Source: Paracoccaceae bacterium (lineage in GTDB: Bacteria > Pseudomonadota > Alphaproteobacteria > Rhodobacterales > Rhodobacteraceae). Taken from it: DNA of 64,000 bases. A program made the position numbers and the translations under genes. The notes below the pieces were generated by a model. That model searched no databases, was not told the origin of the DNA, and saw only the letters and a list, made by a program, of their open reading frames with translations. Below are positions 26,728 through 35,538 of the stretch, in pieces; position 1 is the first letter of the stretch, and every line of letters begins with the position of its first letter. The stretch is from assembly GCA_009842205.1 (NCBI GenBank), contig VYFX01000079.1, forward strand, positions 1 through 64,000. The letters run 5' to 3'.

Positions 26728-28485
26728 CTATTTTCCCAGGATCATTGAAAGAACACGCAGAAGTTCGGCTTCCGGATTCTCCATCATCTCCTCCGTTCTC
26801 CAGGCAACATGGTGATCAGGTCTGACCAACAGACAACCGGTATCCTTGATTTCCGAGGCCCGTGCCCAATCTCCGACGTGATCAACATAGATTTGGCGAG
26901 GGCCAATGATATGGGTATTAATGTCAAGACCCAGCTTGCCGCCGATCGTTTCCGAAGCAGTGATCCATGCATCTCCACCGATACCAGTAAAGAGACTGAA
27001 CTTCCCCTTGCCACACAAATCCAGGGACGAGATGCTTTCGCCTGTATCATGATGGAATAGCCAGACATGGGGCAGACGGGCACCCGGCCAGGTGGTTGGT
27101 TGAAAATGCAACTCTTCATCCAGTTCAAAGGCTGGCTCCATTTGCCCATCTGTAACCACAGCCCCAGATTTGTAGCGTTGATTCATTTCCACACCATGGG
27201 CATCAAATTCATATTTCTTGAATGCTATGGCTTCGCGAATGGCATTTCGTTGCTTTTCACCATCAGGACCTGGAGAGGTTCTGGCATTCATGCTGGCCTG
27301 GATTTTCTTGTAGTCGGTTCCACCCGTCATCCCCAAGGCTTCGAAGATTGGTCCAAATTCGGCAATGGACTGGTTTGCCCGTGTTACAATTTGCTTGGCA
27401 ATTGGTGCTCTTTCTTCGGAGTAACTTTCCAGCAAGGACCTGCTTGCCGAACCTTTGATTACAAGGGCCAGCTTCCAGGCCAGATTGAAGGAGTCCTGAA
27501 TGGAAGTATTGGACCCCAGCCCATTTGATGGCGGATGGCGATGTGCGGCATCTCCCATGATAAAGACCCGATCCTTTTGCATATGTTCAGCATAGGCATT
27601 GTTTACCGTCCAGGTACTTGCGGAAAGCAGCTCAATCTCAAGGTTGGGATCGCCAACCAGCTGACGCGCAACACCAGTGGCAAAGGCTTCATCCACTTCT
27701 GGCTCGGGTTCATTAATGTCATAACCCCAGACGATCAACCATTCATTCCATGGTCTTATCATGCGTACCAGTCCCATGCCTATGCCACCAACATCAGCCC
27801 CTGGCTGCATGACCCAGTAAAGTACCGAGGGACGGTGGGCAACGTATTTTGATAGATCAGCACGAAAAAGAATGTTCATGGAGCCGCCAACTCCCATCTT
27901 GCCCCTGATTTTTGTCCCTATATGTTCAGCAACCAGTGAGTTTCCACCATCCGCACCAATGAGGTATTTGGATCTTACTTCAAATTCGCGTCTGGAAAGA
28001 CGGTCACGCAATACGGTTGTTACCCCATCCTTGTCCTGGGTGTGACTCAAATACTCGATTGACATCCTGCCTTGGGTACCACGAGAACAGGCCGTCTTGT
28101 ATAATAAGGGCTCCATGAAGGTCTGAGGCAAATCATTCATGAAGCATGGTGAGGAAAGTTGATGCTCAGCTCTGGATAGTGGGTGTTTACCCCAGCTTTT
28201 CATACGGCCTATTTCCTCTCCTGCTAGGCTCTCGCAAAAAACATTCTCACCCATCAGGTCCTGCTCGGTGGCTTGCATGTAGGCCTCGTCCTCAACTTCT
28301 TTTCCCAGATCACGCAAAACCTCCATGGCTCGTTGATTGGTAATATGGGCCCGAGGGGTATTGGCAAGCCACCTGTATCGATTGACAACCATGTTTTCGA
28401 CACCATAGGAAGACAGGAGTGCCGCCATGGATGATCCGGCCGGACCGGTACCAATAATCAATACATCTGTTTCAATTTCAGCCAT
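26728..28485 (-). CDS. FAD-dependent aromatic hydroxylase (PheA/TfdB family)
   Basis: A 585-residue single-component flavoprotein monooxygenase. FAD motifs are present: GTGPAGSSMAALL near residue 12, the DG motif YLIGADGGNS, and GDAAHRHPPSNGLGSNTSIQ. The stretch YRWLANTPRAHITNQRAMEV is characteristic of TfdB (2,4-dichlorophenol 6-monooxygenase) relatives. It uses NADPH and O2 to hydroxylate a phenol. In this operon the product would be hydroxyquinol, so resorcinol-like or related dihydroxy- or chloro-phenols are possible substrates (inference). It starts immediately after the LivM-type permease gene, without a gap, with GGAGA upstream of ATG 28485. Confidence 0.85.
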   Translation of the reverse strand: MAEIETDVLIIGTGPAGSSMAALLSSYGVENMVVNRYRWLANTPRAHITNQRAMEVLRDLGKEVEDEAYMQATEQDLMGENVFCESLAGEEIGRMKSWGKHPLSRAEHQLSSPCFMNDLPQTFMEPLLYKTACSRGTQGRMSIEYLSHTQDKDGVTTVLRDRLSRREFEVRSKYLIGADGGNSLVAEHIGTKIRGKMGVGGSMNILFRADLSKYVAHRPSVLYWVMQPGADVGGIGMGLVRMIRPWNEWLIVWGYDINEPEPEVDEAFATGVARQLVGDPNLEIELLSASTWTVNNAYAEHMQKDRVFIMGDAAHRHPPSNGLGSNTSIQDSFNLAWKLALVIKGSASRSLLESYSEERAPIAKQIVTRANQSIAEFGPIFEALGMTGGTDYKKIQASMNARTSPGPDGEKQRNAIREAIAFKKYEFDAHGVEMNQRYKSGAVVTDGQMEPAFELDEELHFQPTTWPGARLPHVWLFHHDTGESISSLDLCGKGKFSLFTGIGGDAWITASETIGGKLGLDINTHIIGPRQIYVDHVGDWARASEIKDTGCLLVRPDHHVAWRTEEMMENPEAELLRVLSMILGK

Positions 28486-29541
28486 CTATTTCTCCTTGGA
28501 AAGTTTTTTATTCATGACAAGTCTCCTTTGAACCGGGAACAATTCAATTCCCGTACGATCACTCAGCAAACCCCACAGTCCACGGGGTGCAAAAAGCATG
28601 ACAATGATTCCGATCAAGCCCAATGATATGAGATACCAGGTACCGTAACTGGCCAAAAGGCTTTGCAAAAGCAGAAAGACAATTACACCCAAAATCGGGC
28701 CCTCGATTGTGCCTATTCCACCAATCACCACTATGAAAATCACATAGGCAGTCCAATCAACAACGGAAAAGGCGGCATCCGGTGATATGCGAGCTTTCTG
28801 CATGTAGATGAGTGCACCGGTCAGGCCTGTACCGAAGGCCGCTGCCAAAAAGGTCAACCATTTTATCTTGTCCGGATCCACACCGACAGAACGTGCGGCC
28901 TGTAGATTGTCCCTGACTGCAGCAAGTGCCAATCCCCTTCTAGTTCGCAACAGCCAATAAATCGCTGCAATGGTGAGGATGACCAGGATCAAGGCAAGCC
29001 AATAGGCTAGTATGTCACGTGCTACCGACGTTTTGGTATCAAATAAGGCCTTGATGCCATCAACAAACATGATATCTCTGGTTGCAGATCTGGGCAGCGA
29101 AGTTCCGGTTCCACCCCCCAATTGTTTCCACTGGGCAACGGTCAACCTTGTGATTTCGGCGATGACCCATGTACCGATGGCAAAGTAAGCTCCCTGCAAC
29201 CGGAAGGCGAAAAAGGCAGTAGGTAGGGCCAAAAGCAGAGCTACAATCCCACCGGCCAGAATGGATGGTACAGGATCCCAGCCAAGAAGGATTACGGTAC
29301 CAAACATGGCATAGGCCCCCATACCGACAAAAGCCTGCTGGCCAACCGATACAAGCCCGCCATAACCCGCCAGCAGGTTCCACCACTGGGCAAGGGTAAG
29401 CATGGTAAATATAAAGAAAAGATCCTGCAACAATGAGCGTGAGGCAAAAAGTGGCAGAATAAATGCCACCGGAATGAGAATGGCAGTTCCAATAGCAGCC
29501 ATGCGTGAAGCGGAAGTTTGAACCTTGACTACGTAACTCAT
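28486..29541 (-). CDS. HAAT-family ABC permease (LivM-type)
   Basis: A 351-residue inner-membrane permease with about ten hydrophobic helices. The segment NLLAGYGGLVSVGQQAFVGMGAY and the coupling loop RGLALAAVRDNLQAARSVGV identify the LivM branch. It forms the channel with the LivH-type partner whose gene overlaps it by one base. The short basic tail (MNKKLSKEK) is unremarkable. Its place between importer and catabolic genes suggests it serves uptake of an aromatic compound rather than leucine. Confidence 0.9.
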   Translation of the reverse strand: MSYVVKVQTSASRMAAIGTAILIPVAFILPLFASRSLLQDLFFIFTMLTLAQWWNLLAGYGGLVSVGQQAFVGMGAYAMFGTVILLGWDPVPSILAGGIVALLLALPTAFFAFRLQGAYFAIGTWVIAEITRLTVAQWKQLGGGTGTSLPRSATRDIMFVDGIKALFDTKTSVARDILAYWLALILVILTIAAIYWLLRTRRGLALAAVRDNLQAARSVGVDPDKIKWLTFLAAAFGTGLTGALIYMQKARISPDAAFSVVDWTAYVIFIVVIGGIGTIEGPILGVIVFLLLQSLLASYGTWYLISLGLIGIIVMLFAPRGLWGLLSDRTGIELFPVQRRLVMNKKLSKEK

Positions 29542-30404
29542 CAGTCAAATGCCCTTGGCAAGAGTCCCCTCGGTCTGACAAGCAAAACCAGTAAAAACGC
29601 TATGTGTCCTGATAAAATCTGCCATTCGGGGTTGATGGTAGCCCCAATTGTTTGGGCAACTCCAATAATTATGCCGCCAAGTAATGTTCCCCATAAAGAT
29701 CCCAAACCGCCTATGATTACAGCTTCAAAGGCATAAATCAGTCGGGCGGGACCGATACTTGGGTCAAAATTTGATCTGACCCCAAGATAGAGGGCAGCTA
29801 TAATGACAACGATCATGGCTAAACCGGTTGCGACAGAAAATATGTTTTTGGGCTTGACCCCCATCAGGCTTGCTGTCACGGGGTCATCGGACGTGGCTCG
29901 AAAGGCACGACCAAGGGAAGTACGATAAATAATCTGATTAAGTACAAGAATAACGACTATTGCAGAAACAAATATAAGCAGGGGCATGATGCCCACATTA
30001 ATCGGTCCAATGGCCAGGGATGCGGTTTCCAAGGTACCTGCCGAAAGCCGCTTGCTGTCTGCCGACCAGGTTTCCAGCAAGACATTTTGTATGACAATGG
30101 ACAGACCAAAGGTTACGAGCAAGGGTGGAAGAATATCATCACCCAACACCCTATTGAGCACAAATTTCTGCAACATCCAGCCTAGGGCGAACATGAAAGG
30201 TGCCGCTACCAGGGCTGCTGCAAAGACATTCAAATTCAGTAGTGAAACCAGAAGTAGGATCAGATAGGCTCCAAACACAATCAAGTCGCCATGGGCAAGA
30301 TTGACCAGCCTCATGATTCCGAAAACCAGACTGAGGCCTGCTGCAAAAAGAGCGTAAAGTCCACCCAACAGGATTCCCTGTATGAGACTGTCAAGGAAGA
30401 TCAT
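29541..30404 (-). CDS. HAAT-family ABC permease (LivH-type)
   Basis: A 287-residue permease with about eight helices. The opening IQGILLGGLYALFAAGLSLVFG and RLVNLAHGDLIVFGAY are LivH hallmarks, and GRAFRATSDDPVTASLMGV is the cytoplasmic coupling loop. Its start overlaps the LivF-type ATPase gene by 4 bp and its end overlaps the LivM gene by 1 bp, so all are made as one unit. Function: partner channel subunit of the importer described around it. Confidence 0.92.
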   Translation of the reverse strand: MIFLDSLIQGILLGGLYALFAAGLSLVFGIMRLVNLAHGDLIVFGAYLILLLVSLLNLNVFAAALVAAPFMFALGWMLQKFVLNRVLGDDILPPLLVTFGLSIVIQNVLLETWSADSKRLSAGTLETASLAIGPINVGIMPLLIFVSAIVVILVLNQIIYRTSLGRAFRATSDDPVTASLMGVKPKNIFSVATGLAMIVVIIAALYLGVRSNFDPSIGPARLIYAFEAVIIGGLGSLWGTLLGGIIIGVAQTIGATINPEWQILSGHIAFLLVLLVRPRGLLPRAFD

Positions 30405-31114
30405 GATTGTTCTTCTCCAAAATAGGCGGCATGAATCATGTCCATAGAAAGCTCATCAGGTGTTCCCGACAGGGTTATATTCCCCTCCATCATACAGCAG
30501 ACACGGTCTGAAACCTTCATGGCCTGAACGATATCCTGTTCGACAATTATCAGGGAAGCACCGGAATTCTTGATTTCCGGGAAGGCTTCGTAAAGATTCT
30601 TGATGACAACAGGTGCCAGCCCAAGACTGATTTCATCACACAGCAATACCCGCGGATTTGACATGAGGGCCCGGCCCATGGCAACCATTTGCTGTTCACC
30701 GCCAGATAGGGAAGTTCCAGGCTGATTGCGTTTTTTCGTCAAGGCCGGAAACAGGTCATAAACATTATTCAGGTTCCAGTATCCCGCTTGCTTGTTGCCA
30801 TAGGCACCAATCTCCAGATTTTCTTCAACACTCAGGGATGGGAACAGCCGACGACCTTCCGGTATCATGGCAATCCCCAGGGATGTAATTTCATCGGCAT
30901 CCAGGTGGCCGATCGGCATGCCTTCGAGCAATATGCTTTCAGCCGGTGATTTCAAAACACCTGAAATGGTGCGCAACAAGCTGCTTTTGCCAGCCCCGTT
31001 GGCCCCGATTATTGCCAATGTTTCGCCTTCGCTCAGGGTTAAATTGATACCAAAAAGAGCTTGGAAATTACCGTAAAAGGCAGTCAGGTCCCGTGTTTCC
31101 AGAAGTGCCATCAA
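30401..31114 (-). CDS. HAAT-family ABC ATPase (LivF-type)
   Basis: A 237-residue nucleotide-binding subunit. Walker A GANGAGKSSLL, the LivF-specific IPEGRRLFPSLSVEENLEIG, signature LSGGEQQMVAMGRAL and Walker B LLCDEISLGLAP are intact. It pairs with the LivG-type ATPase to power the importer. The start ATG is shared in a 4-bp overlap with the end of the LivG gene. Confidence 0.93.
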   Translation of the reverse strand: MMALLETRDLTAFYGNFQALFGINLTLSEGETLAIIGANGAGKSSLLRTISGVLKSPAESILLEGMPIGHLDADEITSLGIAMIPEGRRLFPSLSVEENLEIGAYGNKQAGYWNLNNVYDLFPALTKKRNQPGTSLSGGEQQMVAMGRALMSNPRVLLCDEISLGLAPVVIKNLYEAFPEIKNSGASLIIVEQDIVQAMKVSDRVCCMMEGNITLSGTPDELSMDMIHAAYFGEEQS

Positions 31115-31830
31115 ACCTCTATTCCGAGGTAAATCTCCCGGACCTCCTTGGATTTCATTATTTCTCCCGGATCACCTATGGCGATGACTCTTCCAAAATC
31201 CAGTACAAGTAGATGTTCCACAACGGACGTCAGGGCATGAAGAACATGTTCAATCCAGATAATGGTCACACCTTTTTCATGAATGGACTTGATGGTTGCT
31301 ACAAGCGAATCGCACTCACCCTGGGTCAGGCCACCGGCAATTTCATCCAGCAGCAGCAATTCCGGGTTTGTAGCAAGCGCTCTGGCAAGTTCCAGGCGTT
31401 TTCGCTCCAGAAGAGAAAGTTGGCCGGCCGGCAAGTTGACATGCTTCGCCAATCCTGTTTCCTGCAGAATCTCAACACAATTGTCAGTGGTCTTGGCTTC
31501 ATCAAGGTTGCGGCCGAAAGTACCGGCCACAAGAAGATTTTCAAACACGGTAAGCTTGTCAAAGGGTTGTGGTATCTGAAAACTGCGCCCAATACCTGAT
31601 AAGGTGCGCTTCATCGGAGAAACTTGGGTTATGTCCTCGTTTTGAAAGAAAATCTGCCCTCCATCAGAAGATATGTTCCCTGTTATCAAATTGAAAAGGG
31701 TTGATTTCCCTGCTCCATTGGGGCCGATAATCCCCAATGCCTGTCCGGCAGGCACATCAAACGAAATTTCATCAGCAACTTTTAGAAAACCAAATGATTT
31801 ACACAGTTTGGAGATGCTGAGAATGGACAT
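31111..31830 (-). CDS. HAAT-family ABC ATPase (LivG-type)
   Basis: A 239-residue ATPase subunit. Walker A GPNGAGKSTLFNLITG and Walker B LLLDEIAGGLTQGE are normal. The ABC signature reads LSLLERKRLELARAL rather than LSGG or LSYG, a variant seen in some importers of aromatic or other non-amino-acid substrates, so its ATPase geometry deserves checking. It starts 36 bp after the binding-protein gene. With LivF it forms the motor. Confidence 0.9.
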   Translation of the reverse strand: MSILSISKLCKSFGFLKVADEISFDVPAGQALGIIGPNGAGKSTLFNLITGNISSDGGQIFFQNEDITQVSPMKRTLSGIGRSFQIPQPFDKLTVFENLLVAGTFGRNLDEAKTTDNCVEILQETGLAKHVNLPAGQLSLLERKRLELARALATNPELLLLDEIAGGLTQGECDSLVATIKSIHEKGVTIIWIEHVLHALTSVVEHLLVLDFGRVIAIGDPGEIMKSKEVREIYLGIEV

Positions 31831-31866
31831 GGTTTGGATGTGCCTGCCGAGAAAATTTTAACTGAT

Positions 31867-33138
31867 TCAGGAAATTTCTTCCATGGAACCTCCGGTGGCA
31901 ATCATGGGAGCCGTCTGGTTATCGACAACAACCAAATCATAACCACCACCATCAGCCAGACGCCATTGACCTCCAACCAAGGGTGTCTTGGCAATATTCT
32001 GTGCAGCGAATGGAGGTAATCCGTTTCCATTCCAGGCAATCGGACCGACAATAGTTGAAAGGTCGGTTGCTGCTATTGCTTCGGCCACGGCATCACCATC
32101 ATCAACTTCGGAAACCCTTCCGGCTACGTCTTGGGCCAATTCAAAGAGGGCATGAATAAATCCTATTGGCTGGGTCCACTGACGTCCAGTCGAAGCCGTG
32201 TACTCATCGGCCAATTCACTTGATGTTTGACCGGTCAGGGTTGACGAGAAGGGATGGCTTGGGGACCACCAGACTTCCGATGACAGATTATGACCGGCGT
32301 CTCCCAAGGCTTCTACCGAAACCGGAAACAGGATAGCCTTGCCGATAGAGGCGGCTTTGGGGACAAATCCCTGCTGTTTTGCCTGGGTCCAGAAAGTGGT
32401 AAAGTCGGGCGGGATCGGAACACCGGTAACGATTTCACAGTTGGCCTGCTTGAAGGCGTTGATTTGGGCTGTGAAATCATCGGTAAGATTCTGATAACGC
32501 CCGGTATCTGTCAAGGTATAACCCTGTTCGGCCAGAACTGGTGGGAAGCCAACAACAGGATCTCCCCAGGCATTGCCATCACCATCATTGGGGTAGAGTG
32601 CACCTACGGATTTATTCGTATCAAGCTGATTCCACATATTGGTGAAGACTTGAATGATATCCTCCAGACCCCAGAAGAAATGATATCCGTAATTGAAAGG
32701 TTCCCAACTTGCCGGATCACCAGGATTACCCTGCTGTCCAATAAAATAGGGCTGCCAGGGTGCTACCGTGGAAATAACCGGGATTTCTTCGGCTTCACAA
32801 GTTGTGGTGACTGGATTGGTTGTTTCAGGTGTTGAAGCAACCAGCATCAAATTGATTTCATCATCGACAATCAACTCCTTGGCAACTTCTGCCGCACGAT
32901 TGGGATTGGACTGGCTGTCCTTGACAATAACTTCGAAATCCGAACCGGCAACGTTGAGAAAACTGTCAATTATGAAATTGTCAGCTTCAGCAAAGGCTGC
33001 CAATGGACCTGATGCCGGAGTTACATATCCTAGACGGATTTTTGTGCCCTGGGAAAGGGCAGGTGCGGCAAGACCCCCTGACGCAACCAGTAGCCCGGTT
33101 GCAGCAGAAGATTTTAATAATTTACGACGTGTGATCAT
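31867..33138 (-). CDS. HAAT-family ABC substrate-binding protein
   Basis: A 423-residue periplasmic receptor of the type I (Leu/amide/aromatic) class. The N-terminus TRRKLLKSSAATG, followed by a hydrophobic stretch and GLAAPALSQG, is a twin-arginine signal. The mature part begins IRLGYVTPASGPLAAFAEAD, a family hallmark, and has a long C-terminal lobe. GGAGG (ten bases before the ATG) supports the start. The gene is second in the operon, after maleylacetate reductase. The ligand is probably an aromatic compound, inferred from the neighbours, not from residues. Confidence 0.88.
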   Translation of the reverse strand: MITRRKLLKSSAATGLLVASGGLAAPALSQGTKIRLGYVTPASGPLAAFAEADNFIIDSFLNVAGSDFEVIVKDSQSNPNRAAEVAKELIVDDEINLMLVASTPETTNPVTTTCEAEEIPVISTVAPWQPYFIGQQGNPGDPASWEPFNYGYHFFWGLEDIIQVFTNMWNQLDTNKSVGALYPNDGDGNAWGDPVVGFPPVLAEQGYTLTDTGRYQNLTDDFTAQINAFKQANCEIVTGVPIPPDFTTFWTQAKQQGFVPKAASIGKAILFPVSVEALGDAGHNLSSEVWWSPSHPFSSTLTGQTSSELADEYTASTGRQWTQPIGFIHALFELAQDVAGRVSEVDDGDAVAEAIAATDLSTIVGPIAWNGNGLPPFAAQNIAKTPLVGGQWRLADGGGYDLVVVDNQTAPMIATGGSMEEIS

Positions 33139-33166
33139 AAGTGAGTCCTCCTATTTCAAATGATCG

Positions 33167-34225
33167 TTATTCAGGGGCTGAACCAGCCCATGCATTTCTT
33201 AACAACTTATGAATCCCCTCACGGGTTATTTCGCGAGGATTCCAATAAGGGTTTTTAACCGCAATATCCACGGCCAAATCGATGTCATCTTCCTTCATCC
33301 CCAGTTCACTGAGACTGAGCGGGGCACCTAGTGACTTTGCAAATTCCCAGATTGCCTTGCCTGTATTCCGATCATTAAGCATGACACCAAGGGGTTCCAG
33401 CAAATCTGGTACAGCCAGTGCATTATAGGCTATGGCATGAGGCAGAATGATGGCATGGGTTTCAGCATGAGGAAGATCAAAACTGCCTCCAAGTGTGTGA
33501 CACAATTTGTGGTGCAGGGCCATTCCAACAGTGCCCAGAACGGTGCCACATGCCCAAGCTCCCCTTAGAGTATCTTCACGGGCCTTAATGTCTTCGGGGT
33601 CCACCAGTACATCAGGAAGAGATGAAACAAAATACTGTAAACCGTCCTTGGCAAGTTGAGTGGAATCATCTGAACGGTCCTTGGCATAAAGGCCCTCAAC
33701 TGCATGGGCCATTGCATTGAGGCCGCTGGTAACGCTCAAATTACGAGGCAAGGTAACAACCAGTTCAGGATCGTAGAGAATAATTTCGGGAAGTACCTTG
33801 TCATCTTTAATGGTTGTCTTGATTCCATCTTCGGTTTGTCCCAGGATGGGGGTGGCTTCACTACCTGCATAGGTCGTAGGTATGATGATTTGGGGCAGAT
33901 CTGTATGCAATGCTATGGCCTTGCTTAAACCTGTCGTTGAACCACCTCCGACTGAAACGAGGCAATCCGCATTAACGGATTTTGTGTGTTCGAGTGCCAT
34001 AGCGGTAACTTCAACCGGGGTATGCATTTTGGCACCAGTGAATACACCTACAGTGATGTTTTGCAGTTTTTCTGCCAAATCCCGTGCCACATCAGTTTGT
34101 TCGGGTGTTGATAATACAAACGCCCTGGAACAGTCAATCTCCTTGATGAAGCTATCCAGTTCATGGCGTATTCCGGAACGGAAATGTACCGACTGATTGG
34201 TTAGCGAATGTCTTTTGATTCCCAT
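33167..34225 (-). CDS. Maleylacetate reductase (iron-containing alcohol dehydrogenase fold)
   Basis: A 352-residue enzyme that reduces maleylacetate to 3-oxoadipate with NADH. The family signature GGGSTTGLSKAIAL near residue 95 binds nucleotide, and HHKLCHTLGGSFDLPHAETH is the strongly conserved maleylacetate reductase block with its His residues. ATG 34225 is chosen because AAGGG lies five bases upstream; an earlier TTG (34240) is less likely. It is the first gene of the eight-gene operon, divergent from the LysR gene. Its pairing with an intradiol dioxygenase in one operon is the textbook lower hydroxyquinol or chlorocatechol pathway. Confidence 0.9.
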   Translation of the reverse strand: MGIKRHSLTNQSVHFRSGIRHELDSFIKEIDCSRAFVLSTPEQTDVARDLAEKLQNITVGVFTGAKMHTPVEVTAMALEHTKSVNADCLVSVGGGSTTGLSKAIALHTDLPQIIIPTTYAGSEATPILGQTEDGIKTTIKDDKVLPEIILYDPELVVTLPRNLSVTSGLNAMAHAVEGLYAKDRSDDSTQLAKDGLQYFVSSLPDVLVDPEDIKAREDTLRGAWACGTVLGTVGMALHHKLCHTLGGSFDLPHAETHAIILPHAIAYNALAVPDLLEPLGVMLNDRNTGKAIWEFAKSLGAPLSLSELGMKEDDIDLAVDIAVKNPYWNPREITREGIHKLLRNAWAGSAPE

Positions 34226-34324
34226 AGTGTCCCTTGGCAAATTTGATGTTTGACGTTACAGAAATATAACAAAGATACAATTAGTCCTTGATTGAATTAT
34301 GACTTATTAATATAACCCAAAGTT
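34226..34324. promoter_or_regulatory. Divergent control region of the aromatic operon and its LysR gene
   Basis: A 99-bp region between two divergent start codons. It contains ATAAC-CCAAA-GTTAT (34312-34326), an inverted repeat overlapping the LysR ATG and suited to autoregulation, and a similar half-motif ATATAACAAAG at 34264-34274. A LysR tetramer usually contacts such paired sites on the effector-controlled promoter. No clear -35/-10 pair was recognised. Confidence 0.4.
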
Positions 34325-35275
34325 ATGAAGTTGGATCCACGACATCTTGAAATTCTGGCAGCAGTTGTTGACAATGGTGGAGTGACAGAAGCTGCACGGG
34401 CAATTGGTAAAAGCCAGCCAAGCCTTTCCCGTACGATAACCCTCTTGGAAAACAGGGTCGACAGACCATTGTTTGCCAGCAACAAGAGACCGTTGGTTCC
34501 CACTGAATTTTGCTTGCAGCTTGCAGCTGAGGGTCGAAAGATTCTCAAGGCCAATCACGCAGCCGGTGAAATAGTATCAAGTTACAAGTCTGGTCGAAGC
34601 GGTGCGGTAAGGTTGGCAGGCACTCCCTTTTTCATGGATGGTGTGATTTCGGGGATGATTGCAACCTTCCAGACCTTGCATCAGGATATCAGAATTGATC
34701 AAAGCTATTGTTATCCGCTGGATGTATTTGCCGATCTCAGGAATGGTGTACTTGATTTGGGAATAATTCCAATTCGTGCTTCCGAGGTCCCCGATGATAT
34801 GACCTTTGATCAGATATTGCGTGGAAGGAATGTCATTGCGTGTCGAGCAGGCCACTCACTCACCCGTAAATCGGTGGTAAGATTGAACGACCTGACCTCC
34901 TATCCCTGGATTGCACCACCTGTTGATAGCCCATTATATCATGATTTGAGAGCAGGTCTGGAAGGAATTGGTGTCAAGCATTTCAAGATCAGTTTCACCG
35001 GAGGAAGTTTGAGTGCCGTGATTAATGTCCTGTCCGAATCGGATGCCTTGACGGTACTTCCATACTCTGTCGTTTTCCGAATGCGCCCTCAAAACAGGCT
35101 GACTGCATTAAGCATACGAATTGGTGATCCAGAACGTCATCTGGGGATACTGACCTTGACCAATAATCGTCTTGAACCTGCAGCCAAGAGGCTCATGAAT
35201 TACATTACGACAGAATTCAAGAGTCTGAGTGCGATCATTCATCATCATGAGCAAAATGAATTGTGGCGAAAATAA
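34325..35275 (+). CDS. LysR-family transcriptional regulator
   Basis: A 316-residue LysR regulator. The N-terminal helix-turn-helix (DPRHLEILAAVVDNGGVTEA then RAIGKSQPSLSRTITLLENR) covers residues 4-60; the rest is the periplasmic-binding-like effector domain. Divergent placement from the catabolic operon suggests it senses the aromatic substrate or a pathway intermediate and activates the operon. In LysR-controlled aromatic pathways the effector is often the ring-cleavage product, for example a muconate, though here the effector is unknown. Confidence 0.9.
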   Translation: MKLDPRHLEILAAVVDNGGVTEAARAIGKSQPSLSRTITLLENRVDRPLFASNKRPLVPTEFCLQLAAEGRKILKANHAAGEIVSSYKSGRSGAVRLAGTPFFMDGVISGMIATFQTLHQDIRIDQSYCYPLDVFADLRNGVLDLGIIPIRASEVPDDMTFDQILRGRNVIACRAGHSLTRKSVVRLNDLTSYPWIAPPVDSPLYHDLRAGLEGIGVKHFKISFTGGSLSAVINVLSESDALTVLPYSVVFRMRPQNRLTALSIRIGDPERHLGILTLTNNRLEPAAKRLMNYITTEFKSLSAIIHHHEQNELWRK

Positions 35276-35436
35276 GGATATTCATTTGCAAATAATTGAA
35301 TTAAAGCCAACAAATACCTAACTTCAACTTCTTGAGAACAAATGGTGAATACCAGTAATTCGAAGTAGGTCAAGTCAGGAGAATTGGTACTCCAAACAGG
35401 GGTAATTCAAAACAAACTATTCCAAACAAACAGAAT

Positions 35437-35521
35437 GCGGGTGTGGCGGAATTGGTAGACGCACCAGATTTAGGATCTGGCGCTTTAATGCGTGGGGGTT
35501 CAAGTCCCTCCACCCGCACCA
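35437..35521 (+). tRNA. tRNA-Leu (anticodon UAG)
   Basis: An 85-nt gene with encoded CCA (35518-35521). Acceptor GCGGGTG pairs with CACCCGC (35511-35517); the D arm is GCG/CGC; the anticodon stem CCAGA/TCTGG encloses TTTAGGA, giving anticodon UAG; a variable arm CGC-TTTAAT-GCG is typical of tRNA-Leu; the T-loop is TTCAAGT. It reads CUA and probably other CUN codons. It ends 17 bp before the trigger factor start, so the two may share a transcript processed by RNases. Confidence 0.95.
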
Positions 35522-35538
35522 GGAAATGAAAGTTGCTA

